DNA of 64,000 nucleotides from Ascarosepion bandense (Eukaryota; Mollusca; Cephalopoda; Sepiida; Sepiidae): positions 1,579,501-1,643,500 of the forward strand of contig JBBBDQ010001456.1 in the NCBI GenBank assembly GCA_037127315.1, read 5' to 3'. The notes below the pieces were generated by a model. The model did no database searches, was not told the origin of the DNA, and saw only the letters and a program-made list of their open reading frames with translations. Made by a program: the position numbers and the translations under genes. Of this stretch, positions 9,458 to 19,399 are shown in pieces (positions within the stretch are counted from its first letter, which is position 1; every line of letters begins with the position of its first letter).

Positions 9458-12400
9458 GTTTGGGCACCCCTCCTAATACAACATCCTCAAGTAAGCACTT
9501 TAATCACTGGCTTCGAAGTTTCTCGTCGTTCCTACGTAAAATTGTTGACCCTAACATCCATACTGATTTGGATAAACTCGATACACTGATAAACTGTATT
9601 TCTTCTGAGGTATACGAATACATTGCTGAATGTGATACGTTTGATAGTGCAGTTAACCGTCTGAAAGAACTGTACATAAAACCCCCAAACGAAGTTTTCG
9701 CCCGGCATTTACTTGCCACGTGCGGCCAAAAAGAGGAGGAAAATATTGACGAATACGTGCAAAGACTACAGTTACTAGCGAAAGAATGTAACTTTAAACC
9801 AGTTGATGCGATTCAAAACCGAGACGACTGTGTCAGAGATGCATTCATCACAGGTTTACGTTCAAACGTTATTCGACAACGGCTACTTGAAAACAAAACA
9901 CTGCATTTAAATATAGCTATCGACCAAGCTAGAGCGCTCCATGCAGCTCAGAAAAATTCAGAAGCATATACATACACTCAAACACCAATTGTGGGTGCAG
10001 TTTCTCAGGAAAATAACTGTACCGGTGTCCAGTCAACGGTCCCCATTAATGCTTGTTGTGCAGCTTTGGCTAACACCAAGTATACGTGTTTTTTTTGTGG
10101 AGGACCTCGTCATAACAGAAGTGTGTGTGCAGCAAGAAACGCTACCTGTTTTAAATGTAAAAAAGAAGGCCATTTCTCAAAAATGTGCCGTTCGAACCCA
10201 AATACGACATCTGCTGCAACATGCTCTCACAGACTCGCGACAATGTTGATATCCAACACTACGTCTGCCTCCTTAGGATCCCTAAAACAGGCTGCATTAT
10301 ACGTATTGGTCGGGAAAAATGGCGCCGGTACGGCGTTAATGGATACGGGGAGCTCAGGATCCTTTATCTCCCTCAGTTATGTGAGGAAACACAAAATACA
10401 AATAAAACCTGCTACTGGTAACGTGTCCATGGCGTCATCATCACTTAAAGCTTCTATCAAAGGACAGTGTACGGTGGATTTGAACCTTCTGGGTGAGTGG
10501 TATCCAAATGTAAAACTTTCAGTTCTACCCAAACTCTGCTCTGATATTATTCTTGGCCAGGATTTCATGTCACAACATTCCACTATATCTTTTGCATTCG
10601 GTGGCTCTAAGAAAGATCTTGAAATCTCTCATCCTATCTCCTGTAGTGTGCCCTCGGCATTAGTGGACACACCATCTTTATTTTCCAACATTGATCCAGA
10701 CTGTAAACCTATTACAACTAAATCTAAAAGGTGTGGAGAGGGTGACAGACGTTTCATACAGACTGAGATTGAGAAAATGATCAGAGAGGGTGTAATTCAG
10801 GAAAGTACTTCCCCTTGGAGGGCTCAGGTTTTAATAGTAACAAATGAACGTCAAAGAAAGAGACTAGTAGTCGATTATAGTAGAACAATTAACAGATTTA
10901 CTAGATTGGATGCTTATCCATTACCAAGAATGGATGACTTAGCCCAGGAAATATCAAAATTTAAAGTTTATAGCTCATTGGATCTGAAGAGTGCATATCA
11001 CCAGATACCAATAAAAGAAGAAGATAAGCCTTATACAGCATTTGAAGCTAACGGTAAACTTTACCAATTTTGTAGAATTCCTTTTGGAGTGACCAATGGT
11101 GTTGCATGTTTCCAAAGGATAATAGACAAGATTATTAAGGAAAATAATCTAACGGGAGTGTATGCCTATGTAGACAACATTGTCGTAGTCGGGAAAAATC
11201 AGCAAGACCATGATGAGAACTTAGAAAAATTAAAAAAGATTATTACCCAGTATAACCTCACTCTCAATGAAGAGAAGTCCGTGTTCTCTAAAACATCCAT
11301 TGATTTTCTCGGCTATAGTATATCACAGGGCTTACTTAGACCTGATGCAGAACGTCTACGGCCATTAAGAGAGTTACCTATTCCTCAGAACAAAACCTCT
11401 CTGCGTCGAGTGCTTGGATTATTCTCTTACTACTCCCAGTGGATACCCAAATTCTCTGATAAGATTAGACCCTTAATAACAGCTAATTCATTCCCCCTTG
11501 ATCCAGAATCGATAAAAACATTTGAAATCTTCAAGGAGGAAATTGAAAAGGCCTTATTGCACTCAGTCGACGAAAAGATACCTCTTGTAGTAGAAACCGA
11601 TGCCTCTGATACTGCTATTGCAGCCACTCTCAATCAAGCAAACCGTCCAGTAGCATTCTTTTCACGCACACTTACGACTACAGAACGAAAACACTCTTCC
11701 GTAGAAAAGGAGGTTTGTGCAATAGTAGAGGCAGTTAAAAAGTGGTCACATTATCTATCAGCACGACGTTTTGTGATAGTCACAGATCAACAAGCTGTGA
11801 ATTTCATGTTTGATGCAAGAAGGCATGGAAAGATCAAGAACAGCAAGATCGAAAGATGGAGAATGGAATTGGGGTGTTACGAGTACGATATCATGTACCG
11901 ACCAGGGAAAAACAATATTCCAGCCGATACGCTCTCGCATGTCCAGTGCAATGCACTCGACAACATGGGAAGATTGCATGAAATACACGAACATCTTTGT
12001 CATCCGGGTATAACCAGGTTAGCTCATTTTGTTAAAGTAAGGAATCTTCCGTACTCTATTGAAGAGGTTAAGAGAGTGTGTGCAGCATGTGCAGTTTGTG
12101 CCAGATGGAAACCACGCTTCTATACACCAGAAGCTGGACGCCTAGTCAAAGCTACACAACCAATGGAACGACTCAGCATTGACTTTAAGGGGCCCCTTCC
12201 TTCAACTTCGAAAAACCGTTACCTATTAACGGTTATAGATGAGTACTCACGTTTCCCTTTTGCTTTCGCATGTACAAGCACTAATTCAGACTCTGTAATA
12301 CAGGGTCTAAGTCAAATATTCATAGTATTTGGCATGCCATCCTACATCCATTCGGATAAGGGTGCATCCTTCTTATCAAAGGAAGTACGTGAATATCTCA

Positions 12401-13077
12401 CCAATCTCGGGATTGCTACTAGCCGGACAACGCCTTATCACCCCCAAGGAAACGGTCAGTGTGAAAGGTATAACGGGATTATATGGAAACACACATTATT
12501 AGCCCTAGCCTCAAGAAATCTCAAGGAATCGCAGTGGGAAACGGTTTTGCCTGAAGTGCTACACTCCATAAGATCTCTTCTTTGTACCGCTACTAATGCC
12601 ACACCACATGAAAGACTCTTTTCATATCAACGGCGAACTCCCAGCGGCCATTCCTTACCCACTTGGCTATCTAAGCCAGGGCCTGTTCTTTTGCGTCGCC
12701 ATGTCCGAGCGAGTAAGTACGAACCATTGGTTGACGAAGTAGAGTTACTCGAAGCAAATCCCCAATATGCACACATAAGATTCACCAATGGTCGCGAATC
12801 TACAGTCTCTGTAAGCGACCTAGCACCAGCAAGGATCTCATTACAAAGCGAGAATGTTGTAGATGATATCCAGAAAGACCTAAATGATTCTACACCCACT
12901 AATGAATCTCCCAAGGAAAAAGTAGATAGTAACGATTCACAATCTATCGTTAACTCAGAAATTGTATCTTCTCCAAGTGATTTAAAAATTATTCCTCCTC
13001 AAGTAATGTCAAGAACTCCTGATATACCCAGACGATCCCAACGGGAAATTCGTAAGCCAAAGAGGTATGATGAACCG

Positions 13078-13080
<3 letters not shown>
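9458..13080 (+). CDS. Gypsy B gag-pol polyprotein, N-terminally truncated
   Basis: About 1,200 codons are open. Order: gag matrix/capsid-like region, two CX2CX4HX4C zinc knuckles (CFFCGGPRHNRSVC and CFKCKKEGHFSKMC, about residues 220-255), aspartic protease (LMDTGSSGSFIS), RT, RNase H (ETDASD; KHSSVEKE; VTDQQ), integrase with an HHCC finger and D,D,E (SIDFKGPLP; IHSDKGASF; NGQCERYN). The RT box reads YVDN instead of YVDD. No ATG precedes the zinc knuckles, and the open frame runs back into gypsy A sequence out of its frame, so the protein start is lost. It codes for self-copying and integration. Lack of stops suggests a recent insertion. Confidence 0.85.
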
Positions 13081-13108
<28 letters not shown>

Positions 13109-13118
13109 GGGGGAGAAT
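13081..13118 (+). promoter_or_regulatory. Poly-A tract and polypurine tract of gypsy B
   Basis: Directly after the stop codon a run of about 26 A is followed by GGAGGGGGAGAA, a polypurine tract that would prime plus-strand DNA synthesis. The LTR begins with TG at 13,119. The long A-run directly after a stop codon is unusual for a gypsy element. Confidence 0.7.
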
Positions 13119-13261
13119 GTACTATACTTATCTGCCCTTGGCATTTTGTTAGTATAATTACTTCCCTTACTTGCATTCGTCAGTTGACGAATTGCTTAGT
13201 CAGGAAATGTTTTGTTGATTAAATCCTTGTTAAGGAAAACCAGTCTTGTCAACTCATTTCA
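13119..13261 (+). repeat. 3' LTR of gypsy B (143 bp)
   Basis: It starts with TGTACTATAC after the polypurine tract and ends with CATTTCA where gypsy A integrase text resumes. TG...CA ends fit an LTR. It is short for a gypsy LTR, and no second copy is present in the window. Confidence 0.65.
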
Positions 13262-13620
13262 AACTGCATACTATCCTTGTGCCAATGGAATTATGGAAAG
13301 ATTCCACACAGCTAAAATTGTACTAGCCACAAAGACTGATCCTTACAACTGGGTAGACAATCTACCCTCCTATCAGTAAGAAATACTTTAAAAGAAAGCA
13401 TACACTGCACACCTGCGGACATTACTTTTGGAACCAAAGTGATATTACCTTGGAGTAGACAAAATATCGATTCCATCTATAGACTTTGTCAACAAACTAA
13501 AAACAAAATGAACAAATTATCTTTTACACTCACTAGATGTGTAACCAAACAATCTTTTATACCTGTAATCTGTCGCGGTGTGCCCGATCACCACTCCCAC
13601 TTTGCGTAAACAATCCCGGA
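13262..13620 (+). pseudogene. Gypsy A integrase, C-terminal part
   Basis: The text TAYYPCANGIMERFH carries the catalytic Glu region and joins to 9457 upstream. It continues with TDPYNWVDNLPS and PADITFGTKV, the usual order near the integrase end. A stop separates NLPSYQ from the next part. The remaining C-terminal tail decays by about 13,620. Confidence 0.7.
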
Positions 13621-13769
13621 TACGCCTGTTGGCAGAAAACGGTCACGACCCATGTGTACTAAAAATAGCAACGATCTCGTTTCAAACAAACAAAAAAACA
13701 CAAAAACTTAATTTTCGCAACGAAACAAAAACAAAAGACCTTTAATTTCGAACCGAAATTAATCTAAAT

Positions 13770-13803
13770 ACAGTCAACAAACACCAAATACACTGTTGAC
13801 TGT
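13770..13803. repeat. Perfect 10-bp stem, 14-nt loop
   Basis: ACAGTCAACA at 13,770-13,779 is the exact reverse complement of TGTTGACTGT at 13,794-13,803. It lies in AT-rich sequence after the gypsy A integrase. No function is inferred. Confidence 0.7.
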
Positions 13804-13988
13804 AATTGATACGGCCTGAAATTAATTATAGTCATTTATTTATTTAGCGAGCTAGCTACTGTTGTATGAACGTTTTTGTATGAATGCCAGTGATTTCACA
13901 GCAAAGGACCTCTCGACTCAGGAGGCTCTGGCTGGGTCCGAAATGACCAATTAAGACCGAATAAGAACAGTTTAGACCGGTTTTGAAT

Positions 13989-14008
13989 CTATCCACCGCG
14001 GTGGATAG
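13989..14008. repeat. Perfect 20-bp palindrome
   Basis: CTATCCACCG followed directly by its reverse complement CGGTGGATAG, with no loop. It could be a dimeric protein-binding site or chance within LTR-like DNA. Confidence 0.8.
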
Positions 14009-14205
14009 GTAATGTTTTGACTGGGCGTACGCGCTCAGGTTCCCCACATTAAAAAAAGACCTTGTGTTACATCTCTCTCTCAAGTGGGGGAGAAGAGTAA
14101 ATATCTCTCGGCTAGGGGGACAAGGACCCTCACTGCATCGCGACTTTGACGCGCCCAGTCAAGTCGATCGAGCTTCCAGCTCCAGATAATACCTACTTCG
14201 GCATT

Positions 14206-14295
14206 TCACAGACGTCCCGCTATCTGCTCCAGTGCTCACTGACGTCCAGCGACCGGTTCCAGCACTCACCGACGTCCAGATATCGCTCCCAATAC
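14206..14295 (+). repeat. 30-bp tandem repeat, three copies
   Basis: Units at 14,206, 14,236 and 14,266 share TCAC-GACGTCC and a CCAGCAC-like end, each exactly 30 bp long. The GACGTC core resembles an ATF/CREB-type half palindrome. The array sits about 45 bp before an AATAAA. Confidence 0.8.
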
Positions 14296-14666
14296 ACGAC
14301 CTCCATCGCCATACCATTCACCGATCGCTTAAGAAAAGAAAAATAAAGACATGGTTTTCATCGTCTCAAACTGTCCATCTGCGTTTATCATCCTTCTTTG
14401 CTATTGCCATCTGCTTTCCTTGCCTTTGTTTCTACTTTCTTAGTTGCACGGTCGATTGGCGCACACACACCTCGGCCCTTCCCGCAACAGATCTTCATAA
14501 CTACGAGTGTATTTTTTCTCAGGAATGACATGGTTAAGAAATCATTATTCCCGAATTATTCAGGTTCCCATATGAAAAATATTTTACCAATCAAAAAACG
14601 AAAAGGACACCGTATCAATTAATCATTTAAAACATGCTTACACTGAAAAAAATCACACGAACACCT

Positions 14667-14766
14667 TATTTTACTATTGTAGCAGATTTTCGGAAATAAA
14701 GGCAAAATGTTTCATAATAAATGATTTCCCCAATGAGTCTTGCGTTTAACTAATAAAACCAATTTT
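14667..14766. repeat. 100-bp exact duplicate, copy 1, flanked by an 11-bp direct repeat
   Basis: Identical by eye at all 100 positions to 15,958-16,057. It is flanked on both sides by CACGAACACCT (14,656-14,666 and 14,767-14,777), which looks like a target-site duplication. No open frame or terminal inverted repeat is seen. It probably inserted here from copy 2 or from a common source. Confidence 0.85.
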
Positions 14767-14932
14767 CACGAACACCTGACACAAAGCAAACCAACAGACA
14801 ACATGCCATCATCTAAAACTTCAATGCCTCTAACAACAAAAAGTAGTCGTACTGTATTATTGGTCACGGCATTTAGAAACATACATCACAAATCAGATTT
14901 CATAAGAATTTTCAATTTGGAGGTAGTTTTGT

Positions 14933-14980
14933 CGGATTACCACCCCCTGATGATAATCACAAGCGGCAAGATTTGAAAGA
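14933..14980 (+). repeat. Single copy of the gypsy A leader-type unit
   Basis: The stretch GGATTACCACCCCCTGATGA and what follows to GATTTGAAAG match the duplicated unit at 7142-7232. It supports a second, decayed gypsy-like leader or LTR end here. Confidence 0.5.
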
Positions 14981-15957
14981 ATCGATCTCTTTCTCGGTGA
15001 CTTTTCATTATGAAAAGACGTATTATTTTCGCTAATGCAAAATCAAGTACAGGCACTAAAGGTAGTGTTAAACTAGGCATTTCCACTCATTTTCGATACC
15101 TAAGTTTTAAATTGAATTTTGAAAAATAAAAACATTTTCTTGAAACTTATTTTAGTTTTAATTGAAAGATAAATGATTAAATTTACTATTTCCAGTAAGC
15201 AAAATACCTTGGTGTATTTCAAACAGAAATTATATTGAGTGGAATCTAAAATTTGGAGATTTTTCTTTTTCAATTTCTCCGCCATTTTTGAATGGTCGAT
15301 ACATTTGTAAACAAAAGGTAATTCTCTGTTTAAAAGTCTTACAAAAATAAAATATACATCTGTGACACGTTATTTTTAGAAAATTAACAAATCTAAAGTT
15401 AAATTAATTTGATTTAGTATTACTAATTTATAGCATAAAATTTAGAATAAAACTATTTCTTAAACACAGTGTGTTGATCTTCCCCGTATATTTGACATAT
15501 GATGACAGCCAGATAGATGCGAGATAAATGTATGGCGACCGGAATTGACGAAATTGTGTAAAAAGTTTTTTCTGTAAGGGGAAGAAACCGTAAAACACAT
15601 GACCTTTTAATGAAACATAGAAATTATCACACAGAATAACTTCAAATACACAAAAAAAATTAAAATTATTTTAAAAATACGAAGGTACAACGATTTATAC
15701 TAAACTTTTCAATTTTCGATTACAAAATATAATCTTCACTTTAATAAGTTAATAAACTAACGACAATAAATCTTTGAAGTATTTTAAAAATGTTCTTGAA
15801 ACTTTATAAATTATAATTTAAAAAAATGAAAACAATTCTTTTAACATTTCATTATTAATCGAATTTTTTCTTCAGACTATTATGCCTTTATGTATTATTT
15901 ATTAAAGCAATTAAAAGCTTATTAAATCAAATAATGTCATAGTTTCATTGCATTTTT
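14981..15957. other. AT-rich sequence without recognised genes
   Basis: Short frames only. A 61-codon minus frame at 15,100-15,285 is Lys/Phe-rich and unrecognised. Nothing else is supported. Confidence 0.5.
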
Positions 15958-16057
15958 TATTTTACTATTGTAGCAGATTTTCGGAAATAAAGGCAAAATG
16001 TTTCATAATAAATGATTTCCCCAATGAGTCTTGCGTTTAACTAATAAAACCAATTTT
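15958..16057. repeat. 100-bp exact duplicate, copy 2
   Basis: Identical to 14,667-14,766. No flanking direct repeat is visible here, so this may be the donor or the native locus. The end AACTAATAAAACC recalls the inner left end of the mariner copy at 2882-2893, which could be chance. Confidence 0.85.
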
Positions 16058-16112
16058 CCCAACAAAATTTAATTTCTTAAAATTTCATGAATTTATGTGG
16101 AGGGGAAGTAAG

Positions 16113-16199
16113 TATAGTGGGTTATCCGTTCTAGTAGAGAGTAGTTGTATGTTGTTGCCGATTAACAGAATTTGGCCTCGTTGCAGATAGCCCACTATA
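16113..16199. repeat. 14-bp inverted repeat around a 59-nt loop
   Basis: TATAGTGGGTTATC (16,113-16,126) pairs with GATAGCCCACTATA (16,186-16,199), with one G-T wobble. It could be a small MITE-like insertion of about 90 bp, but no target duplication was seen. Confidence 0.6.
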
Positions 16200-16866
16200 A
16201 GTCATAAAAGATTATCAATCAAGAAAAGCAAATTGAGTTTAGAAATAACATTTTATATATACACATATCAATTAAGGTTTTTACAATTAAAGTAATCTTT
16301 TAAGTATGGGTCCAACGGACGTTAAAATCTTCATGTCAATAAAATGCTGAAAAGAGGATTTGTGCTTATGAATAGGAGCGTTATAAATAAAGAATGTCTT
16401 TGATGAATCCGCTCCTTTGGTCGGTAAGTAGTTTAGAGACAGCGAAGGATAAGAGGAGAGGGAACGGCGGCGAGCATAGTAAGTCACTTGACTTCGGTCA
16501 AGGAAAATACTAATTACACTCGTCTCTCTCGAGTCTGTGTGTGTCTGTCTCGCGATGCTTTCTGTATCGGCTTTTTATTTCGTCTTTTTGGATCGCAGCC
16601 GATCATTTGGGAATTCACATCCGTATTTGATTCTGGGATTCCCATTGGCCGATAAATAAAATTCTCGTAGGCTCGAATTGGAATTTAATATTTAATTAAT
16701 TTTTAGCTTTCAACCGGAACATCTGCGCGGAGCCGGGGTGCGCACCGATGAGTTTTTGGTCAATTGTTTTTTGGTCATTTGTTTTTTAGTCGTGATAGTG
16801 CAAACATCCGGTCCCTCGCTTTGCTCGGTTTCACCACATACCATATAAAAAAAAACACACACACAC

Positions 16867-16907
<41 letters not shown>

Positions 16908-17207
16908 TTGTGTGTTTTTAATACTAATTTCAAAAATATTTTCATTCATTTGTGAATAAGTCCTGAAAGTTTCATCAAAATCCGACAATTATTTGATTCT
17001 TTGCAAGAATTTCCAAATTAATGTTTAGATACCTCCACTAAATCGCTGAAAAAAACAGCATAGAGTATGAAGAAAAAGGCCCCAAACTTAATAAAAACTA
17101 AGTTTTTCTATCAAAATGTTTGTTATTAAAGGGAAATATCTAATTATTTTTTAAATCCTTTCTAACACACTCGAAATTTTGGTAAAAAAATTTTGATTTT
17201 TCGTTTG
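16200..17207. other. Intergenic stretch with a self-complementary microsatellite
   Basis: No recognised gene. A (AC)7-AT-(GT)17 array at 16,855-16,904 is self-complementary. The part at 16,490-16,820 is somewhat GC-richer and may be old repeat material. The frames across the microsatellite are low-complexity artefacts. Confidence 0.5.
16855..16904. repeat. (AC)n-(GT)n palindromic microsatellite
   Basis: Seven AC units are followed by AT and about seventeen GT units, so the two halves can pair. Such arrays are prone to length change. Confidence 0.9.
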
Positions 17208-17211
17208 CGGG

Positions 17212-17676
17212 TGTAGCAGCCACAGATCTATTTCCTTTAGCGAATCAATGCCCCCGACGGGAGATTCGGTCACTCACTGACCAATCAACGGGCGGAGCGC
17301 ATTGATTCCTCTCTAGAACTATTTTTCCTAGCCCATTTTGGTAGAACGGACGAAAGCAGAGAGCCATGAGCCCGCGGCAGTAACGGACGCCTCTCTCACA
17401 TCGCTGCCACTGATTCCCCATGGAATGCTTTATTGGAAGACGCTGCTGCTAGCTTCACCATGGACACTTACATACTATCTGCTGCTAGCTTCACCATGGA
17501 CACTTACATACGATCTGCTGCTAGCTTCACCATGGACACTTACATACTACCAATCTTGTACGTTTACTATGTAATAAACCATTCTTTGTTGTTATTCTAA
17601 AAGCAAGTTTCGTCATTCATTTGTGTGCCTAAAAAATATAGTGTTGGGGAAATTAAGCATTTCCAATAACCCTATA
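17212..17676 (+). repeat. 5' LTR of gypsy C (465 bp)
   Basis: It starts TGTAGCAGCC and ends CCTATA. Three tandem 36-bp units containing GCTAGCTTCACCATGGACAC lie at 17,443-17,550, and an AATAAA is at 17,573. The 3' LTR has two units. In an intact element it drives transcription and ends the RNA. Confidence 0.92.
17443..17550 (+). repeat. 36-bp tandem units in the 5' LTR (three copies)
   Basis: Units start at 17,443, 17,479 and 17,515 and are nearly identical. The 3' LTR has only two (22,823 and 22,859), so one unit was gained or lost after insertion or during reverse transcription. Confidence 0.9.
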
Positions 17677-17679
17677 AAA

Positions 17680-17691
17680 TGGTGACCCCGA
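17680..17691 (+). promoter_or_regulatory. Primer binding site of gypsy C, tRNA-Trp type
   Basis: TGGTGACCCCGA lies 3 nt after the 5' LTR. It is complementary to the 3' end (UCGGGGUCACCA) of animal tRNA-Trp as I recall it, the same primer type as in avian sarcoma-leukosis viruses. The match ends after about 12 nt. Confidence 0.75.
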
Positions 17692-18609
17692 ATGGCACCT
17701 TAGGATTGCGAAACAAATTTTAAAAAAAATAACAACACGAAACTCGGCCTCCACTTTCGGACAACAGTACAAGCAAAGTTAAAAGGAGAGAGAGAAAAAG
17801 CTTCCTGACTCAAAGAACCTAAAAAAAAAAAAAATACAACCACCCACGAATTTTGTTTGTGACACACGTGTGCGTTAAATTCATTCGTCGGCTGACAAGA
17901 CATTGGCAAAAATTTTTGCCCTCAGTAAAACAATCTTTCTAAACAAAGATATCATCTTTCGTTTTGTTAGACATACCGACGCCCATTCCCAAGTGGTCAA
18001 ATAGGAAGATAAAAGATTCTCCCTTTACTCAAATAACATTTTTTTGAACACGTGCCTTCACAAAAAAACCCCAAAAACTTTCCGACGAGGAAGTATCTTC
18101 TTTTCAGCCCGTACACAAGAAAAACACCAACTCAAGCAAGCATAACGAACATTACATTTTGTTCAAAGAAAGTTTAAAAAAAAAAAAAAAAGAAGAAACT
18201 TACTACTCTGCTCTTTTCAACTGACCACGTGGTACAAAAAAAAAATATATTTTTATTGCAATAACAAAAAAAAAAAATACAAGTGAGTAATACACCTTTA
18301 CATTTTATTTTTTCGAAAGTTAAAAGCTAATAGAGCGCCTCCTTCCTTAACATTTAACTTTCCCGCCTAAATGGTGATTGGGCGACGCCATCTTTAATTC
18401 CAACTTGTGTTTTTAGACAGGCCTTGAAACTGACAGTTATCTCCCTTACTAAGGAACCTTAAAGCAGCACCTTTCTCTCGTTTAACACGAATATCACTAT
18501 TTCCTTGTGTCTTTTGAAATGTTTTCCCTCTCGTTTCTTTCTCATTGAGACGTGTTTCTTTGATATTTTTTTTTGGTGGTCTGTCGTCATGCTATATATT
18601 AAAAAGAAA
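17692..18609 (+). other. Leader region of gypsy C
   Basis: About 0.9 kb of A-rich sequence lies between the primer site and the gag ATG. It has several poly-A runs and no convincing frame. It probably holds packaging signals in an intact element, but none was recognised. Confidence 0.5.
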
Positions 18610-19399
18610 ATGGCGACTACTTTACCTGCTTTCGCTGGCGACGTTCGAGTTTGGTTTGCCCAACTCGAGTCATATTTTATAGCGAACAACGTCGTGGAGG
18701 AGCGGCAATTGCCTATTTTATTTAGTTCATTTCCCGCGTCAATGACACCAGTTGTCAAAAATTTTGATAACTAACACCCCCCTTAATGCTACTTATGACA
18801 GTATTAAGCGGGAAGTTCTGTGCCGGACGTCGCTATCAGCGGAAAAGCGGTTCCAAACTTTAGTCAATGACGAGCTGTTGGGAGACCGCATGCCAAGCGA
18901 ATTGCTCCACAGAATGAGAGAGCTGGCAGAAGATGTCCCTGCTGATAGTGCCTTTATAAAGCAACTTTTCTTCTTAAGATTGCCCCCTCAAGTAAAGGCA
19001 ATTCTGGCACCCATGGTAGAGAAAAGCTCTGTAGACGTAATAGCGTCCTCTGCAGATAAAGTGATGGAATTCACCAAGGGGCCTATTACCGCGTCCATTC
19101 CTCAGCCAAAGGCTGAAGTCTCTACCCTCTCTGCTGCTGGGAACACAAGCGAAGGTGCCACACAAGTGGCGATACTCAAAGCTTTAGTGCAGCTTACCAA
19201 TGAAGTAGGTAAATTAACTGTAATCAATTCACAACCGCCTAGACGTGGACATAAAAGTCGTTCGCCACCCACACACCACCGCCGCCAATCAAGCAAGCCA
19301 GGACTATGCTATTATCACAGTTGTTTTGGCGCTAAGGCTCAGAGGTGCAAAATGCCCTGCTCCTTTTCAAACCAGGGAAACTTAAATCTGGAGAGCTGA
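18610..19399 (+). pseudogene. Gypsy C gag
   Basis: The ATG at 18,610 starts MATTLPAFAGDVRVWFAQLE, a gag-like N-terminus; an upstream ATG at 18,589 is in the same frame. The frame ends at a stop near 18,772, and gag continues in the next frame (NATYDSIKREVL, then LRMRELAEDV-like text, here LHRMRELAEDV, and PPQVKAILAPMVEK) to a TGA at 19,397-19,399. A non-canonical Cys-His box, CYYHSCFGAKAQRCKMPC, lies at 19,307-19,360. It replaces the usual zinc knuckle and recalls CsRN1-clade elements. The indel near 18,760-18,775 kills gag. The end overlaps pol through a slippery site. Confidence 0.8.

Larger units (their letters stand above)
9458..13261 (+). mobile_element. Gypsy element B, nested in gypsy A, with a single 3' LTR
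   Basis: This is a Ty3/gypsy retrotransposon with one open gag-pol frame, a poly-A tract, a purine-rich tract and a 143-bp 3' LTR. No 5' LTR, primer site or gag start codon exists: gag-like sequence begins directly at the integrase text of gypsy A. The right flank AACTG at 13,262-13,266 would complete the interrupted integrase codons, and AAC is repeated at the left junction. The 5' LTR, leader and gag start were either lost or never inserted. Confidence 0.8.
7142..13850 (+). mobile_element. Old gypsy element A (CsRN1-like), split by gypsy B
   Basis: Collinear gag, RT, RNase H and integrase remnants run from 7254 to 9457 and resume at 13,262 after the 3.8-kb insertion of gypsy B. Reading across the gap, the integrase motif continues in order (GVKHIRT before, then AYYPCANGIMERFH after). 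The protease region is not visible and all domains carry stops or frameshifts. A CHCC-type gag box (YHHKFCANAKKC near 7860-7900) suggests the CsRN1 clade. LTRs were not defined. Confidence 0.7.
13850..14500 (+). other. GC-richer LTR-like region (possible 3' LTR of gypsy A)
   Basis: The segment is more GC-rich than its surroundings. It holds a 20-bp perfect palindrome, a matching pair TTGACTGGGCG (14,017) and CGCCCAGTCAA (14,153), three 30-bp tandem units and an AATAAA at about 14,342. This resembles the control end of an LTR, as in gypsy C, which also has short tandem units there. No matching copy at the left end of gypsy A was found, so the assignment is inference. Confidence 0.4.

Noticed and set aside
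16710..16988. Frames of 63-92 codons across the AC/GT repeat on both strands
   Set aside because: They consist of His-Thr or Val-Cys runs from the microsatellite. No protein is supported.
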